From positions 62,001 to 126,000 of the forward strand of contig CALUVM010000003.1 of assembly GCA_944324255.1 (NCBI GenBank): DNA of 64,000 nt. The letters are read 5' to 3'. The first letter of the stretch is position 1. Each line of letters starts with the position of its first letter. The stretch comes from Candidatus Gastranaerophilales bacterium. Lineage in GTDB: Bacteria > Cyanobacteriota > Vampirovibrionia > Gastranaerophilales > Gastranaerophilaceae. Shown here piece by piece: positions 9,111 to 18,812 of the stretch. Position numbers and translations under genes: made by a program. A model generated the notes under the pieces. It saw only the letters and a list, made by a program, of their open reading frames with translations. It did not search any database and was not told where the DNA came from.

Positions 9111-11600
9111 ATGAAAGAAGGATATTTTCCGCAGGAAATAGAAAAAAGATGGCAGAAGATATGGGAGGAGAAGAAAGCTTTTCATACTCCCGATAACAGT
9201 GATAAACCGAAATATTACGCATTATCAATGTTTCCGTATCCATCCGGTAAATTACATATGGGACATGTAAGAAATTATACTATTACAGATGTAATCGCAA
9301 GGTTTAAAAAAGCGCAAGGATACAATGTTCTACACCCGATAGGCTGGGATAGTTTTGGACTTCCTGCTGAAAATGCCGCTATGAAACACGGTGCTAATCC
9401 TGAAAAATGGACTGACGAAAATATAGCTTATATGACAAAGCAGCTCAAAATGTTAGGACTTTCTTATGATTGGGAAAGAGAGGTTACAACTTGCAAGCCT
9501 GATTATTATAAATGGACTCAATGGCTGTTTTTACAACTTTATAAAAAAGGACTGGCTTATAAGAAAGAAGCTGCGGTAAACTGGTGTGAAAGCTGCGGTA
9601 CAGTGCTCGCAAATGAGCAGGTTATCGACGGCAAATGCTGGAGATGTGACAGTGTTGTTGAAAAGAAATATTTATCTCAATGGTTCTTTAAGATAACTGA
9701 TTATGCAGAAAGATTGCTTCAAGATTTGGATAAACTTGAAGGCTGGGGAGATAATGTTAAGACAATGCAGGCAAACTGGATTGGAAAATCTCAGGGCGCT
9801 ATTTTACGTTTTAAAGTTGTTGATGCTCCATCCGGAGAAGAGATGGAAGTTCCTGTCTATACCACCAGACCTGATACGGTGCATGGTATTACTTATCTCG
9901 TTGTTGCACCGGAATATAAAGATATAGAAAAATTAACAACTCCTGAAAATAAACAGGCGGTTGAAGAATACAGAGCAAACGCCCGTAAGATGTCAGAAAT
10001 AGAGCGCCTTTCAACAGACAGGGTTAAGACGGGAGTTCCTTTAGGTACTCATTGTATCAATCCGTATACGGGAGAAGAGTTCCCGCTATGGACTGCAGAC
10101 TATGCTCTTGTAGAATACGGAACCGGTGCTGTAATGGCAGTTCCTGCCCATGATACAAGAGATTTTGATTTTGCTAAGAAATATAATTTACCGGTAAAAG
10201 TTGTTATACAGAATCCAGATTGTCCTTCCGATTGCAAAGAAGAAGCTTATGTAGAAGAAGGGATTCTTATAAATTCAAATGAATTTAATGGTATGAAAAA
10301 TACTGATGCTAAAAAAGCTATTACTCAAAAGGCTGTTGATAACGGTTTTGGAGAATTTAAAACTCAATACAGATTAAGAGATTGGCTGATATCACGTCAG
10401 AGATACTGGGGTGCACCTATCCCTGTTGTATATTGTGATAAGTGCGGAATTGTTCCGGAAAAAGAAGAGAATCTTCCGGTAATGCTTCCTGAAGATGTGG
10501 ATTTTTCTGTTGTAGGAAAATCTCCTATTACGACTTCAAAAACTTTTGCAGAAACTACCTGCCCGATATGCGGAGGTAAAGCAAGACGTGAAATGGATAC
10601 AATGGATACATTTGTATGTTCAAGCTGGTATTACTTAAGATACTCTGATGCTAAAAACAGCAATATGCCGTTCAGTAAAGAACTGGTTGATAAATGGCTC
10701 CCTGTTGACCAGTATGTGGGAGGTATTGAGCATGCAATTTTACACCTCTTATATTCAAGATTCTTTACTAAAGCTTTAAAGGATTTAGGGCTGCTAAGTT
10801 TTGATGAGCCTTTCAAAAACCTGTTGACACAGGGTATGGTTTTGAAAGATGGTTCTAAGATGTCAAAATCTAAAGGAAATACAGTTGATCCTGATGAAAT
10901 ATTTGAGAATTACGGAGCTGATACCGCAAGGTTGTTTATTCTTTCAGACTCACCGCCTGCAAGAGATTTTGACTGGTCTGATGCCGGTGTTGAAGGCTGT
11001 TATAAATTCTTGAATAGAGTATGGAGGCTTGTAAGTGACAATTTCTCATATATAACAAGAGAATACAAACTTACCTTCCCTCTTTCTCGTGAAAATGATG
11101 ACCTGATAAGAGTTGTTCATATGGCAATTAAAGGGATTACAAACGATATATCTAATGATTTTCAGTTTAATACAGTAATCTCTAAATACAGAGAACTGAC
11201 TAATGCTATTTATGATTGGTGCGGCAAGAAGAATGAAATGTTAGAAGAAGATAAGAATGTATTCAGTTTTGCCGTAATTTCTCTTATCAAACTCATGTCA
11301 CCTGTAACTGTTCACTTGTCTGAAGAAATCTGGCATGAGCTTGGTTATGAATCTTCTATCCATGAAGAACCATGGTGTGAATGGGATGAAAATCTTGCTA
11401 AAGCAAGCAAAATTACCCTCGTTGTACAGGTTAACGGCAAGGTTAAGGACAAGCTGGAAGCTGATGAGGGGGCAAATGATGAAGAATTAAAAACTCTTGC
11501 TCTTTCAAGTGAGAAGGTTAAGGAATTAACTGCGGGTAAGGAAATTATAAAAGTTATAGTTGTTCCGAAAAAGCTTGTTAATATTGTAGTAAAAGGATAA
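9111..11600 (+). CDS. leuS: Leucyl-tRNA synthetase
   Basis: Class I aminoacyl-tRNA synthetase charging tRNA-Leu. 829 residues, standard bacterial length. Present in order: the HIGH box as HMGH (49-52, in PYPSGKLHMGH), a zinc-ribbon-like CESCG...CWRC segment near 160-180, the editing domain (TTRPDTVHG...GTGAVMAVPAHD), the WYYLRYSD region, KMSKS (583-587), and the anticodon-binding C-terminal part. GGAGG lies 5 bases before the ATG. A hairpin terminator follows at 11606-11635. Confidence 0.97.
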   Translation: MKEGYFPQEIEKRWQKIWEEKKAFHTPDNSDKPKYYALSMFPYPSGKLHMGHVRNYTITDVIARFKKAQGYNVLHPIGWDSFGLPAENAAMKHGANPEKWTDENIAYMTKQLKMLGLSYDWEREVTTCKPDYYKWTQWLFLQLYKKGLAYKKEAAVNWCESCGTVLANEQVIDGKCWRCDSVVEKKYLSQWFFKITDYAERLLQDLDKLEGWGDNVKTMQANWIGKSQGAILRFKVVDAPSGEEMEVPVYTTRPDTVHGITYLVVAPEYKDIEKLTTPENKQAVEEYRANARKMSEIERLSTDRVKTGVPLGTHCINPYTGEEFPLWTADYALVEYGTGAVMAVPAHDTRDFDFAKKYNLPVKVVIQNPDCPSDCKEEAYVEEGILINSNEFNGMKNTDAKKAITQKAVDNGFGEFKTQYRLRDWLISRQRYWGAPIPVVYCDKCGIVPEKEENLPVMLPEDVDFSVVGKSPITTSKTFAETTCPICGGKARREMDTMDTFVCSSWYYLRYSDAKNSNMPFSKELVDKWLPVDQYVGGIEHAILHLLYSRFFTKALKDLGLLSFDEPFKNLLTQGMVLKDGSKMSKSKGNTVDPDEIFENYGADTARLFILSDSPPARDFDWSDAGVEGCYKFLNRVWRLVSDNFSYITREYKLTFPLSRENDDLIRVVHMAIKGITNDISNDFQFNTVISKYRELTNAIYDWCGKKNEMLEEDKNVFSFAVISLIKLMSPVTVHLSEEIWHELGYESSIHEEPWCEWDENLAKASKITLVVQVNGKVKDKLEADEGANDEELKTLALSSEKVKELTAGKEIIKVIVVPKKLVNIVVKG

Positions 11601-11605
11601 ATAAC

Positions 11606-11635
11606 AAAAAGCCGGAATTTAAATTCCGGCTTTTT
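11606..11635. terminator. Terminator between leuS and rpmB
   Basis: Perfect 10-base-arm palindrome GCCGGAATTT/AAATTCCGGC with A-rich and T-rich flanks. It can stop leuS and, read on the other strand, rpmB. Confidence 0.88.
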
Positions 11636-11668
11636 AGTTAGTTTGAATAAAAATTTTTAAAACTACAC

Positions 11669-11860
11669 TTATACAGCTTTCTGAACTTTACCTGCTTTTA
11701 AGCAAGAAGTGCAAACTGTCATTTTTCTAGTTTGACCGTTAACATTAACTCTGATTTCCTGTAAGTTAGGAGTTTGTCTTTTAACGATTTGTTTATGAGA
11801 GAATGTTAATTTAGCTGCTTTAAGCGGTTTTTTACCACATACTTCACATTGTTTAGACAT
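11669..11860 (-). CDS. rpmB: Ribosomal protein L28
   Basis: Large-subunit ribosomal protein bL28, 63 residues. MSKQCEVCGKKP at the start and VCTSC near the end supply two CxxC pairs, the zinc-binding form. Central KRQTPNLQEIRVNVNG matches the family. It is a single-gene unit on the minus strand with an upstream AAGGAAAT ribosome site. Confidence 0.95.
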   Translation of the reverse strand: MSKQCEVCGKKPLKAAKLTFSHKQIVKRQTPNLQEIRVNVNGQTRKMTVCTSCLKAGKVQKAV

Positions 11861-11985
11861 AATTATATTTCCTTCTTTCTACCAGTGTAAATTTAGTTTA
11901 CCCCAAACCTGCTAATATTACAAGGGGGTATAAGTTTGTAAATAAATTGTTACAATTGAACAAAAAATCTTTTTACAGGTTACAT

Positions 11986-11991
11986 TATAAT
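11986..11991 (+). promoter_or_regulatory. -10 element of a predicted leaderless gene
   Basis: TATAAT ends 7 bases before the ATG at 11999 and there is no Shine-Dalgarno sequence between. Transcription would start at or next to the A of the start codon. The -35 is not convincing. Confidence 0.5.
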
Positions 11992-11998
11992 TACCGGT

Positions 11999-12655
11999 AT
12001 GAAAGTCGATTTTCAAAATAACAGATTCTCCCCTTCTTATAGGGCTATTCGTATAGCAAGGACAAAGGGTCTTGCTGATATTTCGTTGAAAGAGGTTGAA
12101 CTATACAGGCTTTATAGAGGAGATAGACCTTTTTTGCAGAAGCTTGCGGAAAGCGTTAGTTATAAAAAACTTATGCCCGCCCTTTCAAGGGATTTGCAGG
12201 ATAGATGGCAAAAGATCTTAAACTACTGTATCACAAGAGCTTTTAGAGAGGATAATTCAAGTTACATATTCACATCTTCTGATAAAATTTGCGGCATTAT
12301 GACCTATCATAATGATTATAACGTTATTAATTTAGACGGAGTGTGTTCTATTCCGATTGATAAGAATGAGAGGGTAAAACGACTGAGAAAAACAATGTTT
12401 TATCAGCTATTTAAAGATGCAAATGAGTCAAATATGAAGGGTGTTCATCTTGATGCCATAACAGATGGTCCGTTTGATTTGATTGCAAAATATGAAGAAC
12501 TTGGCTTTAGAGAAGATAAAAAGCCTTCAAAATATATATCAATGTTTTGTAACAAGCACAAAATAGCAGAGCAGCTGCGAGAGCTGCCCTTTGAAATCGA
12601 ATACATTGAAACCGGTGAAACAAAGCACCGAAATTTAATTAAATTACTTATTTAG
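11999..12655 (+). CDS. GNAT-like acetyltransferase-fold protein
   Basis: 218 residues. The middle-to-C-terminal part (about 90-180) follows the GNAT pattern: ICGIMTYHNDYNVINLDGV, then a helix, then GVHLDAITDGPFDLIAKYEELGF, which corresponds to the acetyl-CoA fold ending in Y-E-x-LGF. The first 30 residues (MKVDFQNNRFSPSYRAIRIA) are not part of that fold and resemble the N-termini of other orphans in this window. The substrate is unknown. It seems to be expressed as a leaderless mRNA. Its stop overlaps the convergent pentapeptide gene by 4 bases. Confidence 0.65.
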   Translation: MKVDFQNNRFSPSYRAIRIARTKGLADISLKEVELYRLYRGDRPFLQKLAESVSYKKLMPALSRDLQDRWQKILNYCITRAFREDNSSYIFTSSDKICGIMTYHNDYNVINLDGVCSIPIDKNERVKRLRKTMFYQLFKDANESNMKGVHLDAITDGPFDLIAKYEELGFREDKKPSKYISMFCNKHKIAEQLRELPFEIEYIETGETKHRNLIKLLI

Positions 12656-13173
12656 TAATCTGTCGATTCATAATCATCATCATCTTTCAGGGATGATAAA
12701 TCATCCGAGTAAGTTGAATCGAAATCCTCCGGCAGATTGTCGCTATCAGGCCAGACTGTTGTGTCATCGAATCTGCAGGCATTCAGGTTTTCCGCAGAAG
12801 ATAAATCCGAATTTGAAAAATCAGCTTCTCTCAAAATAGCTCCGGCAAGATCAGATTCATTAAACTTACAGTAATCAAGTTTGGCATAACTAAAATCAGT
12901 TCCGTTTAATACCGAATCATTAAAACTGCATTCTACAACCGTAGAGCGGGTAAAATCTACAGAGGTTAAATCACAGTTAATAAATTTAACATCAGTAAGC
13001 TGGGAGTCTGCAAACGAAGTTGAAGTCAAATCTGCATTGTTAAATACAGCTCCTTCAATAGATGAATTTGAAAAATCTGTTTCTGTTAAATCTGCGGCAT
13101 CGCCATTCATAGCTTCATTAAAAGCGTCCACATCGGTTAATACTAATTCTGCTAATTCTTCTTTAGATTTCAT
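12652..13173 (-). CDS. Pentapeptide-repeat protein
   Basis: 173 residues. About 18 consecutive A(D/N)Lxx-type repeats between residues 25 and 135 (for example ADLTETDFSNSSIEGAVFNN) build a right-handed quadrilateral beta-helix. The C-terminal 40 residues are very acidic (D, S, E, Y). The cellular role of such proteins is varied and cannot be told from sequence. It is the last gene of the minus-strand signalling operon, 9 bases after the response regulator at 13183-13806. Confidence 0.85.
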   Translation of the reverse strand: MKSKEELAELVLTDVDAFNEAMNGDAADLTETDFSNSSIEGAVFNNADLTSTSFADSQLTDVKFINCDLTSVDFTRSTVVECSFNDSVLNGTDFSYAKLDYCKFNESDLAGAILREADFSNSDLSSAENLNACRFDDTTVWPDSDNLPEDFDSTYSDDLSSLKDDDDYESTDY

Positions 13174-13182
13174 TTTTTTCTC

Positions 13183-13806
13183 CTAATTAATCAAATTCAT
13201 TTGTATTGCAAGCAATACTGCCTGAGTTCTGTTTGTAACTTTTAATTTCTTAAATATGCTGTTAAGATGAGTTTTTACCGTAACATCTCTTACGCATAAT
13301 TTATCTGCAATTTCTTGATTACTGGCTCCCTGTGATACAAGCGCTAATACTTCTTTTTCTTTTGGGGTCAGAGCATCAATGTTCACATTTTTATTCAAGC
13401 TTACGGCAGCTTTTGGTTGTTCTTCGTTTTGCCATCTTGCTCTTCTTAGAACCGCTTCAATTCTTGCAAGCAGATTAGGCAGTACGAAAGGTTTAACTAT
13501 ATAATCATCAGCTCCTATTTTTAAGCCGGTAACAACCTTTTGATCTTCACTTACCGCTGTAATCATTATAACAGGAATTCTTTCTGTTTTTTTATTTTTG
13601 CGAATTGCCTTTAAGGTATCCCAGCCGTCCATATTAGGCATCATTACATCAAGCAGAATTAAATCAAAACTGCTGTTTTCTGAAAGAATTTTTAATGCTT
13701 CCAACCCGTCAAGCGCAACAGTTACTTCATATCCGTACATAGGAAGTGCATCTTGCAGAAACTTTGGATTATCGTCAACAATAAGGATTGAAGCTATTCC
13801 GTCCAT
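13183..13806 (-). CDS. Response regulator, receiver plus LuxR-type HTH
   Basis: 207-residue transcription factor. The receiver domain (5-125) has the acidic pair D11/D12, phospho-acceptor D53 (in LLDVMMPNMDGW), a conserved Thr at ITAV and a Lys at IVKPF. A C-terminal LuxR/NarL helix-turn-helix (about 145-205: LTPKEKEVLALVSQGASNQEIA) binds DNA. Its start overlaps the stop of the next regulator (TAATG), so the two regulators are translationally coupled. No histidine kinase gene lies nearby. Confidence 0.92.
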   Translation of the reverse strand: MDGIASILIVDDNPKFLQDALPMYGYEVTVALDGLEALKILSENSSFDLILLDVMMPNMDGWDTLKAIRKNKKTERIPVIMITAVSEDQKVVTGLKIGADDYIVKPFVLPNLLARIEAVLRRARWQNEEQPKAAVSLNKNVNIDALTPKEKEVLALVSQGASNQEIADKLCVRDVTVKTHLNSIFKKLKVTNRTQAVLLAIQMNLIN

Positions 13807-14456
13807 TATACCAACCCTTCTTTGAGTGCTTTCAGGGCAGCCTGAAGCCTGTCATCCACTTCTAATTTCTGCAAAATACTGGCGACATGGGCTTTTGTCG
13901 TGTTAATACTAACAAAAAGCTCATTCGCAATTTCATTATTGCTATAACCCTCCGTAATTAACTTAAGTATTTGAGTTTCTCTAGAAGTTAATCCATAATC
14001 TTTTTCAGGTGATGGTTTGTCAGGTGTCTGGGATGATTTAGAGGCGGCTTCAAGTACAATATGAGCGATACTCGGATCAAACCATGAAGCTCCGTCAAGA
14101 ACTGATTGTACAACCTGAGTAAGCCGGATAGGGTTAATTTCTTTTGAACAATAAGCGTTGGCTCCGGCTTTAAGACAATTCAGAACCTCCTGAACATCAT
14201 TATGAGAAGTTAAGACTACAATCTTAATTTCATGATTATAATTTTTAATAAGTTTTGAAGCTTCAATTCCGTTCATTCCCGGCAAGCCCAAATCCATAAT
14301 AACAAGATCTATCGGAGTAGATTTTACAATATCAATTGCTTTTTCGGCAGATTCCGCTTCATGAATGTTTTCAAGGAAATCACAAGATTCAAAGGCTGTT
14401 TTTAAGCCGAATCTTGTCAATTCATGATCTTCAACTATTAAAATATTACTTTTCAT
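13806..14456 (-). CDS. Response regulator, NarL/FixJ family
   Basis: About 216 residues. The receiver domain has the acidic pair in VEDHE, phospho-acceptor Asp in VIMDLGLPGMNG, and switch residues VLTSH and CSKEI. The C-terminal NarL-type HTH reads LTSRETQILKLITEGYSNNEIA. The frame extends to a GTG at 14462, 2 bases after the upstream TPR gene stop; I prefer the ATG at 14456. A second regulator in the same operon suggests two outputs or a cascade. Confidence 0.92.
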   Translation of the reverse strand: MKSNILIVEDHELTRFGLKTAFESCDFLENIHEAESAEKAIDIVKSTPIDLVIMDLGLPGMNGIEASKLIKNYNHEIKIVVLTSHNDVQEVLNCLKAGANAYCSKEINPIRLTQVVQSVLDGASWFDPSIAHIVLEAASKSSQTPDKPSPEKDYGLTSRETQILKLITEGYSNNEIANELFVSINTTKAHVASILQKLEVDDRLQAALKALKEGLV

Positions 14457-14463
14457 AAACACT

Positions 14464-15972
14464 TTAATCCAAATTAACTTTTGATGCGTAATCTGAGTCC
14501 AGTCTTGAGCATCTAATCAAAGATTGATTTGATTGCTCTATATTTCCTTTGGCACGCAGTACCAAGCTTAAATAATAATAATATTTAAAGTTGTTTTCGT
14601 CAATATAATAAGAATTGTTTAGGAATGTTTCTGCCATAGAAACATTGCCGTCTTTTAATGCAAGACCTGCTAAACCAAGCCATATTTCATTATTAGAAAT
14701 GTCTACAGAAGCTACTCTTGCTAAGTAATCATCGGCTCTCTGAGGGAATACTTTTAAAGAATTAACCAGCAAATCTTCGTCAAGATGCTCTTTTTTTAGA
14801 AGTTTTTCATACAATTTTTTAGATTTTTTTGTATTTTCCATTGCTAAATAAGTTTTGGCTATCCCTATAGAAGCTTCATTCTCTTTAGAAAGTTTTTTAG
14901 CTGATTTATAATATTTTAGAGCATCTTCATATTTTCTTTCATCATAATTTATATCTGCAAGTGTAAGAACCGCAAGATACTGATTTTTATCCTCCTTGAA
15001 GGCACGCTGTGCAAACTCTTGAGCTTTTAGAGGTTCATCACATTCATAATAGATTCTGCTTAGAAGTGCAAATATTTGCGGAGCATACTGTTTTGCCTGC
15101 AAAATAGATGCTTGCAAGACTTTTGTTGCAAGTAAACTTTTTCCTTGCAGGTGGTAGTAGTATGATAAATGATAATCTTTTAGAGGCTCGTCTTTTGCAA
15201 TTTTGTATTCTACGTATTCATTAACCGCTCTGATTTTATCTTGAAAATCAATAGTCAAAAATTCTGTTTTGTTAATTTCTTTAAGCATTTTTACTGCTTG
15301 TTTCGGCTTATTGGAATCAGCAAGAATCTTTGCCTTTAATATTTTATAATTAGTATTGTTATCATTTTGAACAATAGCATTATTAATATATTTTAAAGCC
15401 TGCTGAAGGTTATTAGATTTATAAAACCCAAGAGCTATTAGATAGTTTTTGTAATCGCTTTCTGTGGCATTAGAATTGTTTAAAAGTTCGGAAGTTGTTT
15501 CTATTGCCATATTGTTATAAACAATGCTTGAGTATGCATCCGCATAATAAATCAAATCTTTCGGCTCGACCATTCCGGACGGGTAGTAGTATTTTTTTAT
15601 ATCTTTAACATAATTTGCAGTAAATGTATTAGCATCTAATCTCTTAAATAACTGCTCTGATAGGTCAAAAAAACCGTATTCAGCCATTTTAATTCCGTAT
15701 ACTAAAAATACATAGTCATCATGAACAGCTCTTGAAACTAAATCTGCAAAATCATCATGAGAAGCTTTGACATTACCCTGAAGGAATCTGTTTTCTGCTG
15801 ATGCGAATTTTGCTTTGACAAAGTTATCTTTGATAACCATATCCATATTAACGGTATTTGTCTCCGCTCTAAGATTTAAAGGCTTTGCCGGAGTATCAGC
15901 AAAAACGGAGATATTTGAAAAAGCTCCGACTGCAGCAAGTATTATTAACAATTTTCTCATCGTTCTAGTCAT
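14464..15972 (-). CDS. Exported TPR-repeat protein
   Basis: 502 residues with a Sec signal peptide (MRKLLIILAAVGAFSNISVFA, cleaved after about residue 25). A long helical-repeat region follows with several TPR-like units (for example KYYKSAKKLSKENEASIGIAKTYLAMENTKKSKKLYEKLL, split here only by my reading of helices). It probably acts as an envelope scaffold or assembly factor. It overlaps the end of the HD-GYP gene by 8 bases; an ATG at 15960 is an alternative start. Co-transcription with two regulators and a cyclic-nucleotide-type phosphodiesterase suggests a surface or motility function, not proven. Confidence 0.8.
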   Translation of the reverse strand: MTRTMRKLLIILAAVGAFSNISVFADTPAKPLNLRAETNTVNMDMVIKDNFVKAKFASAENRFLQGNVKASHDDFADLVSRAVHDDYVFLVYGIKMAEYGFFDLSEQLFKRLDANTFTANYVKDIKKYYYPSGMVEPKDLIYYADAYSSIVYNNMAIETTSELLNNSNATESDYKNYLIALGFYKSNNLQQALKYINNAIVQNDNNTNYKILKAKILADSNKPKQAVKMLKEINKTEFLTIDFQDKIRAVNEYVEYKIAKDEPLKDYHLSYYYHLQGKSLLATKVLQASILQAKQYAPQIFALLSRIYYECDEPLKAQEFAQRAFKEDKNQYLAVLTLADINYDERKYEDALKYYKSAKKLSKENEASIGIAKTYLAMENTKKSKKLYEKLLKKEHLDEDLLVNSLKVFPQRADDYLARVASVDISNNEIWLGLAGLALKDGNVSMAETFLNNSYYIDENNFKYYYYLSLVLRAKGNIEQSNQSLIRCSRLDSDYASKVNLD

Positions 15973-17635
15973 GTTCTAAATCTACACCTACGTAATATTT
16001 GTTAAATACTTGAAGTAACATATTACTACAATTATTTACGATTGAGTAATATAAATCAAGTAGGTTATATTTGTCCAATGTGATTTTATCTTCCGGATCT
16101 ATTTCAGAATCATTTTCGGACAAAAATACTTCAACAATTTTACTGAGTTTTATCATTAAAAATTTATCAACAACTTTCGGGTCAAAATGGGAACCAGAGC
16201 CGTTCATAATAATTTCTATAACTTTTTCAATAGGCATCTTGTCACGGTAATGCCTTTTAGAAGTTATTGCGTCAAATACATCCGAAACGGCGAGAATTCT
16301 ACCCCCGAATGGGATTTCTTCTCCTTTTAATCCTCTATAATATCCGGTTCCGTCGTATTTTTCATGGTGAGAGCACGCAATATCTGTTATTTGTTGAAAA
16401 TCCTCTGACATGTGAATTTTTTCAAGAATATTATGAGTTATTTCAACATGTTTTTGGATATGCTTATATTCTTCCGGGGTTAACTTCCCTTCTTTTTGAA
16501 GAACGGAATCCTTTATACCGATTTTACCGATATCATGAAGAGCTGCTGCTTTTTCTAAGATATAGATATCTTTCTTTTCCATACCGAACTCTTTTGCGAT
16601 TAGAGTTGCATACATTTTTACTCTGGTAGAATGTCCTGACGTAATCTTATCTCTGGCGTCAATAGAGGATGCAAGCGTTTCTATAAAACTGTCAAAAATA
16701 ATCTGCTGTTCTTCAAGCATTTTCTTTTGATGTTCAAATAGCTGGGCGTTTTCGAGTGAAATACCTGCACTTGAAGCTATTGCAACAAGCAAATCTTCAT
16801 CATCAATTGTAAAGGTTTCGTCAAACTTATTAAGTACCTGAAATACACCGATAATATCCTGGTTAAAGTTTTTAATCGGCATGCATAAAATTGTTTTTGT
16901 TCTGTAGCCTGTCTTTTTGTCAACCTCCGGATTGAAACGCTTGTCATTATAGGCATCTTTTATATTAATTGTTTCTCCGGTTTTAACAACATGTCCTGCA
17001 ATGCCTTTGTCGGCAGAAATTCTTAATTCTTTTCCGGCATCGAGTCCGGTGGCTACTTTTGAATAAAGTTCATTATGTACTTTATCATATAGGAAAACGG
17101 TACATCTGTCAGCATTGAGAGCAATTTTAGTTTCTTCTGCGATTGTTTTTATCAATACATCAATATCTTTTTCTGCTGCAACAGCCTGTCCGATTTTAAC
17201 AAGAGCTATTAAAGGGTCTTTAACTTGTGCATGTGTGCTTAAGTGTGTTATTGGCGGGCATTTAAGCATAGAATTTATTTTTTCAAAGAAGTATGTTTTC
17301 TGGCATTTAATTGCGAGTTTTCTGGCTTTGTTATAGCTGATTGAATAAAGAGTGCTGTTTTTTTCTGTAAAATTAACATAGCTTAAGACCAGTTCATTAA
17401 GGATACTTGCAAGTATATCTTTGGATTGTTCAACCAAAAATGTCGCATCATTCATAAACTGGTAATAGTTGTTATAATTTTTCTTTTGGAATTCGCATAG
17501 CGCTAACAGACTGAAACATATAGGCGCATCATCGTTGTAAAGTTCTTTGTGTTTGATTATACTATCTTTAGTTTCATCAAACTTGCCCTCAAGGATTCCT
17601 TCTACAGATTCGTAAATAAAATTCTCCAGCGCCAT
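15965..17635 (-). CDS. GAF/HD-GYP domain protein (putative c-di-GMP phosphodiesterase)
   Basis: 556 residues. An N-terminal helical region (1-140) is followed by a GAF sensor domain (about 150-300) and an HD-GYP domain (about 315-490). The metal-binding pair H367-D368 (in LHDIGKIG) and H423-H424-E425 are present. The GYP signature reads G431-Y432-Y433, so Pro is replaced by Tyr. HD-GYP proteins hydrolyse c-di-GMP; whether this variant is active is uncertain. It heads the operon 17635-12652. GAGAGAGGG precedes the ATG. Confidence 0.88.
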   Translation of the reverse strand: MALENFIYESVEGILEGKFDETKDSIIKHKELYNDDAPICFSLLALCEFQKKNYNNYYQFMNDATFLVEQSKDILASILNELVLSYVNFTEKNSTLYSISYNKARKLAIKCQKTYFFEKINSMLKCPPITHLSTHAQVKDPLIALVKIGQAVAAEKDIDVLIKTIAEETKIALNADRCTVFLYDKVHNELYSKVATGLDAGKELRISADKGIAGHVVKTGETINIKDAYNDKRFNPEVDKKTGYRTKTILCMPIKNFNQDIIGVFQVLNKFDETFTIDDEDLLVAIASSAGISLENAQLFEHQKKMLEEQQIIFDSFIETLASSIDARDKITSGHSTRVKMYATLIAKEFGMEKKDIYILEKAAALHDIGKIGIKDSVLQKEGKLTPEEYKHIQKHVEITHNILEKIHMSEDFQQITDIACSHHEKYDGTGYYRGLKGEEIPFGGRILAVSDVFDAITSKRHYRDKMPIEKVIEIIMNGSGSHFDPKVVDKFLMIKLSKIVEVFLSENDSEIDPEDKITLDKYNLLDLYYSIVNNCSNMLLQVFNKYYVGVDLEHD

Positions 17636-17717
17636 TCAACCCTCTCTCGCAATTTTTTTGCTTTATTATATAATATAACAAAAGTGCAATATATACAAAT
17701 AGTATTAAGAGGAGATT

Positions 17718-18401
17718 ATGAATAAAATAACGGTTTTGATTCCTGTGTATAATGAAAAAGATTCTTTGCTGGAACTTCTGAAAAAAGTTGAATCTGTTGA
17801 TTTTGGTCTGGAAAAAGAGATAATTCTGGTGGATGATTTTTCAACTGACGGAACAAAAGAACTGTATTCCGGTATTAATCATAAAATTCTTTACCATGAA
17901 AAAAATCTCGGGAAAGGTGCTGCTCTAAGAACAGGGCTGAAGGAAGCATCAGGAGATATTGTAATAATACAAGATGCGGATTTAGAGTATAATCCTGATG
18001 ATTATCTTCCTCTTGTCCGGTTGATAAAAGAAGATAAAGCCGATGTCGTTTACGGCTCCAGATTTCTGGATAAGAGTAATTTAAAGAACTTTTTATTTTT
18101 GAGTCTTGTAGCTAACAAAACTTTAACTGTTTTAACCAATATACTTTTCGGTGCGAAGCTTACTGATATGGAAACTTGCTATAAAGCATTTAGACGAGAA
18201 TTTATTCAAAATATAAACATCAAGTCAAACAGATTTGATTTTGAACCGGAAATCACTTCAAAAGTATTAAAACAAAAAGTCCGCTTTATGGAACTTCCTA
18301 TAACCTATAATGCAAGAGCCTTTGCGGAAGGTAAAAAAATCGGCTGGAAAGATGGGGTTCAAGCAATCTGGACATTGATTAAATTCAGGTTTGTTGATTA
18401 G
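17718..18401 (+). CDS. Family 2 glycosyltransferase
   Basis: 227 residues, GT-A fold of the dolichol-phosphate-mannose-synthase-like group. ITVLIPVYNEKDSL opens the nucleotide-sugar site, VDDFSTDGT is the acidic pocket, and the metal-binding motif is in QDADLEY. No membrane anchor is visible, so it is probably a soluble or peripheral enzyme transferring a sugar to a polyprenyl-phosphate carrier. AGAGGAG precedes the ATG. It is monocistronic and divergent from the HD-GYP gene. Confidence 0.88.
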   Translation: MNKITVLIPVYNEKDSLLELLKKVESVDFGLEKEIILVDDFSTDGTKELYSGINHKILYHEKNLGKGAALRTGLKEASGDIVIIQDADLEYNPDDYLPLVRLIKEDKADVVYGSRFLDKSNLKNFLFLSLVANKTLTVLTNILFGAKLTDMETCYKAFRREFIQNINIKSNRFDFEPEITSKVLKQKVRFMELPITYNARAFAEGKKIGWKDGVQAIWTLIKFRFVD

Positions 18402-18476
18402 AATTGTTGATAAATATTTTTTTAAATCTTGAAGAAGGTTTATATTCATATTAAAAATGAACTGCAAGGAGTATTT

Positions 18477-18812
18477 ATGAATATCAACCCTATCGCAGGT
18501 TATAATAAAAATCAGCCAGCTTTTCAAGCTGTTAATATGAAGTATCTGGAAAGAGCAAAGAAAGAAATTGTTAACCGAAATACTATTACAGGTCATTTAT
18601 TAACATGTTTAGAGTATGATGTTAAAGTTTTTCAAACGATTTCTCCTCAAGATGGTGTGGATACAATAAAAGCTATAAGAAAACTATTAGAAGGTAATCC
18701 TGAAAATTGGCAAAATTGGATTAATGAACTTGTCGGAGAGTTTAAGTATCTTGCAAAGAAAGAACGAATAGAGCAACGCCGGCAAACCAAAAAGACTAAA
18801 TCTTGTCAATAG
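18477..18812 (+). CDS. Small orphan protein with N-terminal AFQA motif
   Basis: 111 residues, no family recognised. I chose ATG 18477 because AAGGAG lies 5 bases upstream; the longer frame from 18429 has no ribosome site. The start (MNINPIAGYNKNQPAFQAVN) looks unstructured, and the rest is helical and basic at the end (RIEQRRQTKKTKS). There is no signal peptide or membrane helix. The last 17 bases overlap the end of the convergent broken gene at 18796-19322. Confidence 0.65.
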   Translation: MNINPIAGYNKNQPAFQAVNMKYLERAKKEIVNRNTITGHLLTCLEYDVKVFQTISPQDGVDTIKAIRKLLEGNPENWQNWINELVGEFKYLAKKERIEQRRQTKKTKSCQ

